A stretch of 64,000 bases of DNA from Anagrus nilaparvatae. Lineage: Eukaryota; Arthropoda; Insecta; Hymenoptera; Mymaridae. A program made the translations under genes and the position numbers. Positions within the stretch are counted from its first letter, which is position 1, and every line of letters begins with the position of its first letter. The notes under the pieces were generated by a model. That model was not told the DNA's origin. It searched no databases and was given only the letters and a program-made list of their open reading frames with translations. The stretch lies in NCBI GenBank assembly GCA_022575985.1, contig JAKSXM010000014.1, forward strand, positions 21,700,001 through 21,764,000. Reading direction: 5' to 3'. Positions 35,083-46,480 of the stretch are shown here, in pieces.

Positions 35083-35350
35083 AGGCCCTGATCTATATGT
35101 AGTGAATTGGCCCACGAAATATATTTGGAGACTAGTTAAATTAGGTTCATTTACACCTAAAAAAACTTAAATTTTGAGGTTTATAGATATCCAGGCACCA
35201 TCCACTCTGATTGGTGGCTTATCAAAGTAAAAAAAATGGAAATTTTCAAAGATTCACAAGTTAACTTTACTCCGCTAATGAAACGAATGTGTTAAAATGG
35301 ACTTGCAACCTTTCATTCAACCTTGGAAGAATAGTTCAAAATAAAAACGT
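35083..35350 (+). repeat. Family D dispersed repeat, copy 2
   Basis: Colinear with 23218-23480 as described there; the best-preserved words are GGCCCACGAAATATATTT and TCTGATTGGTGGCTTATC. The following sequence to about 35720 is also of mixed composition and is probably part of the same element, but it is not matched within this window. Confidence 0.72.
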
Positions 35351-35720
35351 TTTATCTATCGCATTTTAAATTCCTAACAAAATTCCTACCATTTACTTCA
35401 CGATTCGAGTGTTCATTTGGTCACTAGGACTCGATTTGTGTCCAAAAAAAGTTCTTTAGTTTAATGAGCATTATGGTCTGAGAGTTTCATATCTATGGAC
35501 AAATACAAGAGTTATGTATTTTTACTTCCTTCAAAACATGCAACCCCTTCCCATCAGAGGAGGGGGTCCAATTTATGACCCAAAATGATTTTCTTCATTT
35601 GAAAGACTGTGGAGTCTTTGATCTGCAGTGTGAATAAGATTCTCGGGACCAAACTGGTATTAGCATAATTGTGATTCTTGAACCATACTAAGTAATGTAG
35701 TAGCTCATATAATTATAACA

Positions 35721-36765
35721 AGGCATAAAAATAATTACTTCTTGATTCACTTGAAATTATGTTTCACCGTATTTGGCTTGTAAAAAAAAATTGTTAAAAA
35801 TGAAAAAAAAGTATTCATGCATAAATAACAATTTTTTATTAAAAATTTTTTTGATATATATATGTACGTAATTACAAAGCTAATAGATTTTGTATACAAT
35901 AATAACAAAGAGTTCTATTATTTAAAAAAAAGGTTATTAGAAGACGTTATTAAATAAAAAAAACAAAAAATTCAACAAAAAAAAAATAATATTTTTGAAA
36001 CCAAATTATTTAAGAATAGAATACTAATATTGTTTTTACAGGTAAATAACAGAAGCATCATGTATTGTATCTAATCCTATTGTACGTGCTTTAAATCTAT
36101 TTTGCATTCATTAAGTCAAATTTTTACAATACAGAAGTCAAACGAACTTATTTTAAAAAAATAAAAAAAAAATTAAAGAAAAAGAGATTTTAAGATAATA
36201 GAGCGTATTATTTTTTAAGCCTGTTAAGAGTATTATTACAGTTCAATGATTTTTTTAAAATCCCAAGAGAGAGAATTAAAAAGTTAGAAGTCAAATTGTA
36301 TATATTATGAGTTGAAAAAAAAATATATCCACCTGCTAAAGTATATTGTTTTAACTTTTTAATTCCAGGCAATTAGATTAATTAGGTATACAGTTCTGAA
36401 ATCAATACTCCAGGAGTCTGGGATACTAAATAATGATTATTATGTAATCACTAGAATTGATGAAAATTGATCGCCAAAAGTAAGATAATTTGGATTAGGT
36501 TTGAACTTGACCAACTTTTTAGGGTATGCTTTTTCGATTCAGTAACTTTAGATAAGTTAAATGCCACAATGATTAAAAAAAATTACAAATAATTACAAAA
36601 ATTCTTTTTGTATCATTATTTACTATAACTCAAAAATCCTCTTTTTTTAATTAAATTTTCTTGCAATCTAGGACTTCTCGATACAATATAATAATCGATA
36701 ATATATCTAACAAAAAAAATTTAATGTTTGTTATTTTTTTTACAGTATTTTTCATTACTTTTTTT
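35721..36765. other. Intergenic, no gene seen
   Basis: AT-rich with poly-A/T runs and no convincing coding frame or repeat copy. Confidence 0.55.
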
Positions 36766-37915
36766 GGTTCCTCAAAGAGGAACCATTGTGATAGGTCAAA
36801 TTTCGATTGTTTTGAGACCCCAGGAAGCTAAAAAACCGGTTTTTAAAAAAAGTATGTATGTGTACTTGTGTGTGTGTGTGTGCGTATGTATGTAATTGGT
36901 GATATTTCACAAGCATTATGGAGTTAAGACCTAATTTTTTTATCAAAAAAGCTCGAGGTACTTTTTTTTTTTTTAATTTGGATGTAATACCTCATTTATT
37001 TCCACGAAAGTACCTATATTTGAAAGTACGATTTTTACTCGATATCTCGAATCTGATACTTAATTTTTTGAAAATTTTTTTCCCAAAATTTTTTTTACAA
37101 AAAAATACAAAAAACACCAATTTTTTTTTTCTTTTTGGACGTAGTACCTAATTTATTTTCATGGAAGTACTACTTTTAAGAACCTTGTTTATTGTAATTT
37201 TTTGGACCTAATATCGAATTTTTTCAAAATTTTTTTCTCAAAATTAAAAAAACAAAAAAATTAAAAAACCTGCAATATTTTTTTTTTTTTTGGGTGTAAT
37301 ACCTCATTTAATTCCATGAAAGTACTAATATCTGAAAATATTGCAACCGGTGATGTTTTACAACCGTTATGAAATTAAGACCTAATTTTTTTTTCAAAAA
37401 TTTTTTTATCAAAAAAGTTCGAGGTACTTTTTTTTTTTTTAATTTGGATGTAATACCTCATTTATTTCCACGAAAGTACTTATATTTGAAAGTATGGTTT
37501 TTACATGATATCTCGAATCGGATACTTAATTTTCTGAAAATTTTTTTTCTAAAATTTTTTTTACAAAAAAATACAAAAAATACAAATTTTTTTTTCTTTT
37601 TGTACTTATTACCTAATTTATTTCTATGAGAGTACTAGTTTTAGAAAGTTTGTTTATGATAATTTTTTAAATCTGATACCGAATTTTTTCAAAAATTTTT
37701 TCTCAAATTTAAAAAAAAAAAATATTAAAAATATGGCAATATTTTTTTTTTTTTAGTGCAATACCTCATTTAATTCGATTAAAGTACTAATATCTGAAAA
37801 TATTGTAACCGGTGATATTTCACAACCATTATGGAATTAACACCTAATTTTTTAAATAATTTTTAATAATTAAAAAACAACATTTTAAAAACTGCAATAT
37901 TTTTTTTTGTTATGA
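36766..37915 (+). mobile_element. Family B element, copy 1 (internal 450-460-bp monomers)
   Basis: Begins with the hairpin GGTTCCTCAAAGAGGAACC, then GACCCCAGGAAGCTAAAAAA, a TG microsatellite, and tandem monomers. The word GGTGATrTTTCACAA starts at 36898, 37349 and 37811 (spacing about 451 and 462). Each monomer holds two or three copies of TAATACCTCATTTAnTTCC followed by AAAGTACT. The right terminus seen in the 49780 copy is missing. The two open frames starting MELRPNFF/MKLRPNFF merely translate successive monomers. Confidence 0.83.
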
Positions 37916-38749
37916 TTTAAAAAAATAATTGGATGATAAATTAAAATTCTACGGAGTCAACAGATTTTTGATTGATTTGGCACACTGTGTAGCGAGAAAA
38001 CACGCCTCGTGACTGAGAAATGCGTGGTTTCTGTCAGCTAACTAGAAAAAAATTTGTTTACTCAGTGCAACTTATATTAGCAGTTCAATTAAATAATAAG
38101 ATAGTAAATTGGCATAATTATTTTATAAAAAAGTGCTTGTAAGTAATGCATAAAACTTAATGATTATAATTAAAAAGCATAATGCATGGAGTATATGTAA
38201 AAAATGAGCAGTACTATGAGTAATAATTATTATACATTAAATGAAAGTGAATGTCCTAGTCATTTTCGACCTAGTTGCTGTTGAATATAGCAAAAGATAG
38301 TGAAAGGAAAAAATATTACTATGAAATATTAATTTTATATTCCAGGGTCGAGGTTAATAATTAATGTATTTTTTAAGAATAAAAAAAATATGATAAATAA
38401 TTTATCGAAAAGTAATTATTGTATTTTTTTTAACAGACATTATGTAAAAAAAAATTAATCAATATCATATTTTTTTTACCAATATAAAAAAAAGCTATAA
38501 AAAAATCTATAAAGTAGAAGATAAACAAGTTCCAAATCAAATAGGCCGTAAGGCAAAATACTAAATGGTCAATATTTAACAAAAAGATTTTATGCCGCTT
38601 TATATTACTAAAACTTGATTAATTGAAATTGAAATTCGTTGTAGATATATAACGTCAATGCAAGAAAGGAATATCTGCAGAAATTTTTACATTTTACTAA
38701 AATTATGCCTGGGCCAAAAATTTTAAAAAAGTTAATAGTTAATGTGACT
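37916..38749. other. Intergenic, no gene seen
   Basis: AT-rich. 37965-38060 is of mixed composition (GCACACTGTGTAGCGAGAAA...CACGCCTCGTGACTGAG) with no frame or match elsewhere in the window. Confidence 0.5.
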
Positions 38750-38940
38750 ATGTGTAGACTACAGAATAGTATTGATTTAGGGATTAGAATACTTTAGGTG
38801 TATGGACTTAGGATACTTTCAATTTAGGGAATTATTATCATTTCGGTTCTAGGACTTATATAATAATTAGGGAGTATAAACTAACGGGCATGGAACACGT
38901 TCACAATAGTTTTAACTTCAAACTGAATACACAAACCAGT
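38750..38940 (-). repeat. Family C repeat, reverse orientation
   Basis: The plus strand reads TTAGGGATTAGAATACTTTA...GGACTTAGGATACTTTCAAT...TCGGTTCTAGGACTTATA...GGAGTATAAACTAACGGGCA followed by TGGAACACGTTCACAATAG. Several words are complementary to family C (GAACATGTTCC degraded to GAACACGTTCA). Confidence 0.65.
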
Positions 38941-40473
38941 TATAAGTTTTTTGCAACTATCTTTAAATCTAATTTTCTAACCTTATCTAGAAAAATATTG
39001 AAAGTAAGACAAGATTTTGGAAATTTGACATCACTTGTTCTCGCCTCGTCTAAGCAAGAATTTCAAATTTTTATCTTGCCCCGTTATTGCCTCGTTCTCG
39101 CCTTGCCACGTACATCGAGAACGAGGTTGCCTCATCACAGGTCTATGTTTAGTTAATTAAAATGTTTTAACAAAGTGTATAGAAATCCAAAAAATTTTGA
39201 TTGCCTATTTGACCTATATTTATAAGAATAAAAAAAAACAAACAAACTTTATAAATTTCATTTTTCAATGACAAAAACAATGACAATAAATTTGAAAAAA
39301 GGTATTTTCACAGTTCAAAAAATGTTCATTCGCATACGTCAAGAAAGTATAAAAATATAAAAAAGAAAAAAATTCGATTCACTGTTGGTATAATAAATCA
39401 TAACGTATATTTTAAAGTTTTCCGGGTACACGTTCATAATAAGCCATCAAACCCTTTTTTTCTTACTTTTACAATACAATTACAGTTGTCTATATTCCTA
39501 CTGTGATCTATCCTACTGTTTTCTCTGAAATAAAAAAACAAAAAAACTTTTACTTTATTTATGTTACAATAATAACATGTTTTATTATTCAATTTTTATT
39601 CAAAAATTCTTCCTTATTGTTCACTTATTGTAATTTAAAAAAAATAGTAGGCTTTGGTTCTTTAAAAAAATTTTTTTACCTTTAAAAATTTTGAAAATTC
39701 TAGTATCTATGAATCATTAATAAGTCAGTAAAATAATTAATAAATTACACAAAACATAAATAATTTAATTGCTTTGAAATTTATAACTAAAAAACCATTA
39801 ATTTTCGTTTCCATAAAAAAATCAGGAAACTTTTAAAACATTTATTTAAGAAATAATAAGAAAAGTTTTTTTTTGATAAGTCTATCAAAGTATTATTATT
39901 TCATAAAAAATAAAAAAAAAATTTTTTTTTAAAGCTTTTTCACCTCAAAAAGTGTGGTGCTATATTATTCGATCATTTAAAGTAAATCAATCACTCCTTA
40001 TTGTAAAAGTCATAATAATAATGCTAGTCATTCTTCATTTTATTATTACTTTATTCATGGATATATTTTTGCGGAAAAATGCTAAATTAAGAACTTTGAT
40101 TAAATAACTTTATTAAATTATATGCACTATTTTATACTGAGGCTTTTTTTTAAACTTCAATTGTCTTGGAAATTATTTTTCTAAATTTGAGTAAATAAAT
40201 TCAAAATCAACAACAAAAGATTTCATACATATTATGCTGTTTAATTGTAAGAAAGCCTTGCAATGTTTTTAAAATGCCAAAATTCTTTACAAATTCAGTT
40301 TATTTTTGTCATTTTTATAGCTAGTTCTGATAAATAGGTAAGGAAAAAATAGACCCTAATGTATAATAGTAATTGTGTTTTTTTTAATCAAACCTGTACA
40401 AAGAATCCCAAATGTTAATTTCATTTTTTAAAGATATTTCCTATGTTTAACTTGTCTTTTGGTTTCTATTCCC
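38941..40473. other. Intergenic, no gene seen
   Basis: AT-rich. 39040-39145 has repeated GCCTCGTTCTCGCC-type words (CTTGTTCTCGCCTCG, GCCTCGTTCTCGCCTTG, then complementary ATCGAGAACGAGG), a small inverted set. No coding frame is supported. Confidence 0.5.
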
Positions 40474-41485
40474 TACACACCAAACCTAAAAGAATTTTTT
40501 GTTACCCAAAAAAGATTGAATGTTTATTTAATTTTTTTAAAAGGAATTATTTTCAGTTTAATTCTTTTAAAACATATGATTTTCATTTTAATTCTTTTCG
40601 GAATTTATTTTGACAACAAAACCTCAAAAAGAATTTCTTTTAAAAAAAACAACTTTCAAAAGGTTTAGTCGGAATTAAAATTGAAAGAAAATCATTTAGA
40701 AATTAATTTATTTATAACCAATTTAAAATAGGTTATAAACGACGAGTTTTTATTTGAATTATAATTATTGCTTAAATGCTAGCAAAAAAAGAAGTTTTGG
40801 ATCTTAATTAATATAATTGTTATTAAAATAGGAAAATAACATATTTAGTGGACGTTGTGTTTCTAAAAAAAATTCATTAAAATAAAAAATCTTATGGCAT
40901 TAACATTTGAGATGTAGTTTGGGAAATATTAATACTCATTTTGGTAAGCATACTACTTTTAGTTTTTAATATTCAAAATGATTTATTATCTTTAAAAATT
41001 CACCTATTAAAAGTAATAAGCTTAAAAAATTAAACTAAAAGTAATATGCTTACCAAAATGGGTATTAATATTTCCCAAACTACATCTCCAAATGGTAATG
41101 CCATAAGATTTTTTATTTTAATGAATTTTTTTTAGAAACACAACGTGCCCTAAATATGTTATTTTAATAACAATTATATTAATTAAGATCCAAAACTTCT
41201 TTTTTTGCTAGCATTTAAGCAATAATTATAATTCAAATAAAAACTCGTTGTTTATAACCTATTTTAAATTGGTTATAAATAAATTAATTTCTAAATGATT
41301 TTCTTTTAATTTTAATTTCGACTTAACCTTTTGAAAGTTTTGTTGCCAAAATAAATTCCGAAAAGAATTAAAATGAAAATCATTTGTTTTAAAAGAATTA
41401 AACTCAAAATAATTCCTTTTAAAAAAATTAAATAAACATTAATTCTTTTTCGGGTAACAAAAAATTCTTTTAGGTTTGGTGTGTA
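40474..41485. mobile_element. Nearly complete 1-kb palindrome with TA-flanked ends
   Basis: The left end CACACCAAACCTAAAAGAAT and the right end ATTCTTTTAGGTTTGGTGTG are perfect complements, each bordered by TA. The arms (about 40474-40972 and 41023-41485) stay highly similar throughout, leaving only a spacer of about 50 bases at the centre. Arm words include GGTTATAAACnACGAGTTTTTATTTGAATT and CAACGTnnnCTAAATATGTTATTTT. No transposase is present. Arm identity this high implies recent insertion or arm-arm gene conversion. Confidence 0.9.
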
Positions 41486-41564
41486 TATTAATATTAATAA
41501 AAAACATGCTTATAAGGAGAGGCAACAATTTTTAGGTCTACTTTAAAATAAAGCTTTGAGCTTA

Positions 41565-41865
41565 ACCAATAGTTTAGTTGATTTTTGTATTAATGCAGCC
41601 TTCGATCAGGGAATAAATTTAATCATACAAGTCTTAAACCCCTTGAAAACTAGTATTTGTACTAAGATGAAGAACTGAATTATACTCAATTCCTAAGGCC
41701 CTGATTAAGTCCATTTGATCATATTCTTCTTGTTGTATAGTCAAATTTTACCTGCTTGAGTATGTTCCATCTTATAATTGCATCCTGCAGTAACACTTTC
41801 GTGTTTTACTTTAGCTAAAACATGATAAGCCATAGACAAATATTCATATTAAAATTCAATGGTCA
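41565..41865 (-). pseudogene. Possible decayed coding remnant
   Basis: The minus strand shows two adjacent coding-looking stretches in different frames: YLSMAYHVLAKVKHESVTAG onward to about 41755, then, after an in-frame stop and shift, EEYDQMDLIRALGIEYNSVL ending at a stop near 41638. Composition is more balanced than the surrounding AT-rich DNA. I recognise no family. It is most likely a fragment of a transposon ORF or of a dead gene. Confidence 0.3.
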
Positions 41866-41904
41866 AAATTGTATACCTTCATTGTTTTGTAAATATTTTT
41901 TATT

Positions 41905-41990
41905 AATGCTAAATAAAGTAGTATAATAGAGATAATAAATTATCTCTATTAATGCCAAATAAAGTAGTATAATAGAGATAATAAATTATA
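41905..41990 (+). repeat. Short tandem duplication (about 48-bp unit, two copies)
   Basis: AATAAAGTAGTATAATAGAGATAATAAATTAT appears twice in succession, beginning near 41911 and 41959. This is a simple local duplication with no coding frame. Confidence 0.85.
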
Positions 41991-42219
41991 AACAAAAATT
42001 TCATTTCCTTAATAAATTCTCATAATCATAAACTCAGCTTTGAGAGAAGTTATAAAAATTTATTTTACGAAAAAGATTTTTACAATTTGCACATTTAAAT
42101 GATTTTATAAATTTTCTTTTTTATTTTCTTTTCAAGGCACGTTCAATATAATATAACTTCAAACAGCAAATTTGCTTGCAGATATTGCAGAATGCACTTG
42201 GAAATTAACCTAAAAATCA

Positions 42220-42437
42220 CAAAAAAATAGTATTTTAAGTATCAAGGGCACAAATTTTCATGATCACTAACACAAGTGCTCGACAAAACCGGGCTGGAGT
42301 GATATGCGTTCACTGTAGTCTCTAAAATTTTTCGTCCATGGTGGTTAAGATATTTTTTGCGTTCATAGGCATACAACGAGTGCAAAAAATTCCGTGCCAA
42401 GTCTTATGCACGAATTTTATCCCCAGAAGGGTAAAAA
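42220..42437 (+). repeat. Family E repeat, left partner of an inverted pair
   Basis: AAAATAGTATTTTAAGTATCAAGGGC starts a block whose reverse complement lies at 47750-47940. Shared words include ATGATATG(T/C)GTTCAC, TTTCGTCCATGG, ATATTTTTTGC and GGCATACAACGAG (GGCGTAGAACAAG in the partner). The pair is about 5.3 kb apart. Confidence 0.78.
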
Positions 42438-43531
42438 AATCTTTTAAAATTGCCCAAAAATGTTATAACATAGCCTAGAAAATTCATTTAAAGAGCTTTC
42501 TAAATCAAACGCGGTTTCATTTTTTATCCAAATACCGTGGCCTATCCTTGTTACATAAATATATTATTTTGATCTAATAGAATAACGAAATAATTTAAAA
42601 AAAATATAATAATACACCCGTATGCCGAATAAATTATTTTTTCAGCTTTAAAAAAGTTAAAATTTTTTTAAACTTAATCCAATATAATCTTTTAAACAAA
42701 TTCTATCAACTATAAAGTAATATTAAGCGTACGTAGATTGGATAATAGCTAAAATGCCTTGTATATATTTTCTCCTTCTGCTTTTTTTATTTCACTGCGG
42801 GGTTTCTTTGAAATTTAACTGATTTCTCCCTTCAACATGAGCTCTTTATAGTAAAATATAAAATAGTATCATATGCGTCTGACTATTTTTTCGTTTTTAA
42901 CGTATTATAAGCAGAAAATAAAATTATTTATATGTATAGAAGAACCAATCATTTGAGAGGAAACAATATATGTTTCTTAGCCCCTTTATAACGTTATAGC
43001 CACGCCTGCCAATATTATAAGACTTGTATACCCTCGTCACTTTATTTATCCCGACCCCCTTATTTTTATATATACCTTTCTCTCTATACCACAGGACCAT
43101 TTTTTTATTTTATTCGCAAATGCTTCCTAGAAATTAATATTTATTATTTAAAAAAATTATTTTTTTTAATAATCTTTAAATTTTTTGAGTTATTTAAATT
43201 TTAATCTCATAAAATTCAAATCACACTTTAATGTATTTTATTTAAATTAGTGCAGTACTGTGACAAAACCGTGAATAAAAAAAAAGATGTATCCTGAGAG
43301 ATTAATTTGCAAATTTCCTTCTTTTTTATTTATTTGTTATGTACATGATATATACACATAGGAGTGATGAGTCAGATCTCTAGAGATTATGCTGAGAAAA
43401 GTTTTACAAGTAACTCACATGAGATTTCATAAAAGTATATTGGAAACTCAATAAAAATTTATTTATATATATACTTTTTTTAATCATTAATCATTAAAAA
43501 AATTTCTAAAAAAATGTTTTTTTTTTTTTTT
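42438..43531. other. Intergenic; one compositionally distinct block at 42960-43080
   Basis: No gene. The block at 42960-43080 (CTTAGCCCCTTTATAACGTT, CCACGCCTGCCAATATTATA, TACCCTCGTCACTTTATTTA, CCCGACCCCC) is non-repetitive within the window and contains TTTATAA and TTTATTTAT words typical of posterior-Hox/Caudal-type sites. It could be regulatory; this is inference. Confidence 0.4.
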
Positions 43532-44345
43532 GGTTCCTCAATACTGTTTTCTAGATGTAATTTTGTGACTTTTAAAGACTCTTAAAAAAAAACTCTACCA
43601 AATTATTTTCATAAAATAAGGTATCAAATCCAAAAAATCAAGTAATAACGAATAACCTGAAACTAAAACTCGTGGAAAAAAATTAAATAAAAAAAAAATG
43701 GTGATCTTTTATTTTAAAATGCAAAAAATTTTTAGAAGAGAAATATATTTTTAAATTAGTTGTCAGAACTAAAAATTCCATATTTTTGAAATACTCTAAA
43801 ATAAAAAAATTAGTTATCTCCAAAAAGAAAAAAAATTATGGCGTTTTTTTAGTTTTTAATGCCAAAAATGTTAAGATAAAAATTTCCAAAAATTAGATAT
43901 TAGATCTAAAAATCGAGTAGAAACGGTATTTCTAAAGTTAGTACTTGCATATAAAATAATTAGGTACTACGTCCAAAAAGAAAAAAAATAATGGTGTTTT
44001 TTGTATTTTTGATCGTAAAAATCTCAAAATTAATTTTGAGACAAATATTGTCAAAAATTAATTATTAGTTCCAAGATATCGAGTAAAAACGATATTTTTA
44101 AAATTAGTGCATTCATAGAAAAACATGAGTTATTATATGCAAATTAAAAAAAATAGTAGTTTTAGATTTTTTAATGAAAAAATTTTTGAAAATATAATTG
44201 GGTTTTAATACTATTATAATGGTTGTAAAATATTACTGGTTACACACTTTTTATAAAAACCGAATTTTTAGTTTCCTGGGGCCTCAAAACGTGCTTTTAT
44301 GCAAAATAATTAAAAATAAAAATTTCATCTATCACAGTTCAGAAT
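43532..44345 (-). mobile_element. Family B element, copy 2 (reverse orientation, truncated)
   Basis: GGTTCCTCAATACTG at 43532 corresponds to the complement of the right terminus at 52301-52316. Degraded monomers in reverse orientation follow (GTACTACGTCCAAAAAGAAA, GATATCGAGTAAAAACGATA). At 44262-44340 comes the complement of the leader segment (GTTTCCTGGGGCCTCAAAACGTGC...). The starting hairpin is missing. Confidence 0.75.
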
Positions 44346-46180
44346 ATAATCCGATTTAAAAAACATTAAAAGAATGTGCAAAGCAATGTAAAAAAAATCA
44401 ATAAAATTTGTACAAAAAATTATTTTTTATACACATTTAAAGAAATTTTGAACATATAAATAAATGTTTTTTAATACCATTTAAATACCATTTTATGCTG
44501 ACTTTGCTTTGCAAGTCAGCATAAAATTAACTACATTCCAATTAGCTATACCTTTATTAATAAATTTTCAATGTACATATTATGCACATGTTAGTATAGG
44601 AATTTCTATGGGTATAATTTTGTTGGGAACAGTGGCGATGTTGAGAAGTCCAGAAAAGACCTTTTGCTGTCACTAAGGCATGCGCCACCCACCAAGACGA
44701 GGTGACTAAGATCGTTAATCAAATGTATTGGGATCTTAAAGCATCCCTCTCTTTCTTATATTATATCTACTGATGTGTGAATTAAATTTATATATGGAAT
44801 ATCCCATTTTAGCATTTTTTTTTCCAAGCACATTCTGTTTTTGACTTTATGCACCTTTTCTACAAAATCTAGTGCATACCTAATTAGCCTGTACATATTT
44901 TTATGAAAATAATAGACGTTTTCACAACTAATTTTTAGAGAGTAATTAACTATAAAATGGTAATTTGAAAACTATTTTAAGGCACATAAGATAAAAATTA
45001 TACATAAACCAAAATGTAATTTTTTTGTTTACCTATACTTAATATAATAATTTATTAAGTTGAAATCTTTCTCTTGAGTATACCTCATAGTTAGTCTCCA
45101 GATTTTAAAATGAAAACTTAAGAAGCCCCTAATGTTAGGCAATCGTTCTTTTATTATTTATATGTTTTCAAGTCCTGTATATATGATGTACATATTCTAT
45201 TTCCCAGTATTAAAAAAATTTTTATAAGAAATAAAAGATGCAATTTTCAAAAAAATAGAAATACGAAATTTTCTACTAAAATATGAAAATAGTTTTTTAT
45301 AAGGTATATTTTAAAAATATATTTAAACCTGTTATCATTACCATATCATTTAATTATGATAGAATCACCCATATGGATTAATTCTTATATCATACATTAT
45401 ACATCAGAAGTACAACAAACAACTTATAATCAAAAAGAACCATGTGAACCCGTGAAATTTATTTATCCGAACAACAAAATGGTTGATAAGGTAATTCTTT
45501 TAAAATTCTCTAAATATTTTGTATTGAAAATTGAAATATAATAAACAAATTTCCTGGTAAAATCCTGTACCTAATTTTAATTTAAATTATGATATATCTA
45601 ATATTCATATCAAGGCCCTTAGTGTGCTGAAAAATTAAAGTATTTAAATTACCGTGGTCGTAATCAATTAATCATAATTCAATCACCTACAATTTGACAA
45701 TGTATATGAAATTTTTGGCCAAATCCGTTCGAAAATATTTTCCATCAAAATTATGCAACTAAAATAATTCTTTCCACCTTTATTAGCTCTTAATGTTCAA
45801 TTCTAGATTATTGACAACTACTTTGATTTTTTTTGGCCCATTTGAAAAAATAAAGTTAATTTATTTGTAAAACTAATAAAGCATGTGTGGTAGTTTTCAA
45901 TCAATAGCCATTTATTTTATTAAACATATTGAAAATTTAGCTGAAAATATGGTAAGATCCATTTATTAATCTAAAAAGTAATATTCATAAGATGCCGTGA
46001 AGGAAAACTTCTAATCTTTCCATTAACAGTTTCTATTTTTTCCTGAATTCTATTCACTGTAAATTTTAAGGAAAAATATAACCTGCAGAAATCTAACTTG
46101 AGAGAAAAATTCTCATTTTAAATTGTTTTGAAAAGTCACCGTGAAAAAAATAGTTATTTTTTATTTCGTCAGGCACGAAT
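44346..46180. other. Intergenic; hairpin and two small unusual blocks
   Basis: 44491-44526 is a 14-bp perfect stem, TTTTATGCTGACTT, with an 8-base loop. 44630-44730 is a GC-richer block (GGGAACAGTGGCGATGTTGA...CATGCGCCACCCACCAAGAC GAGG) resembling nothing else in the window; tRNA-like A and B boxes were looked for and not found. A possible lone exon lies at 45356-45490 (separate entry). The rest is AT-rich. Confidence 0.45.
45356..45490 (+). CDS. Possible isolated exon, unassigned
   Basis: An open frame of 45 codons (ATG at 45356, then SPIWINSYIIHYTSE, QKEPCEPVKFIYPNN) reaches a plausible donor GATAAG|GTAATT at 45490. Codon choice and amino-acid mix look more like protein than the A/T-driven frames around it. 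There is no signal peptide and no partner exon on either side, and no recognised domain. It may be a remnant of a dead gene or transposon. Confidence 0.22.
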
Positions 46181-46184
46181 CGAG

Positions 46185-46480
46185 TGCCCTGAGTGTCCAA
46201 TTTAAAAGGAGGTGGGGTCAAACGGGAGTTATTTAGAATAATATCTGGGTTTAAGGATTTGTAATAATTTAGATTAAGTGGCTTAGAATATTTTCGATTT
46301 CAGGACCTAGAATATTACGTGTTTTGAGGGAATCAGAATACTTTGGGCTTAGAATCTTAACATCTAGTAAAGGTGATAATTACAAATTATAAAAATAGCA
46401 AATCGTATTGTAATTTGTGTATCTGTACTCAGCTGTAAGTAAACATGTTCCATGTATTTTGGTTGTGTTTACACGTTTTT
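46185..46480 (-). repeat. Family C repeat, reverse orientation
   Basis: The plus strand contains AGGAGGTGGGGTCAAACGGG, TTAGAATATTTTCGATTTCA, GGACCTAGAATATTACG, then AAACATGTTCCATGTATTTT and TGGTTGTGTTTACACG. These are the complements of the family C blocks in reversed order. Confidence 0.7.

Noticed and set aside
36918..37629. Two similar frames starting MELRPNFF / MKLRPNFF
   Set aside because: They are successive satellite monomers of the family B element, not a gene pair.
44630..44730. tRNA or other Pol III gene
   Set aside because: No convincing A box, B box or cloverleaf could be drawn on either strand.
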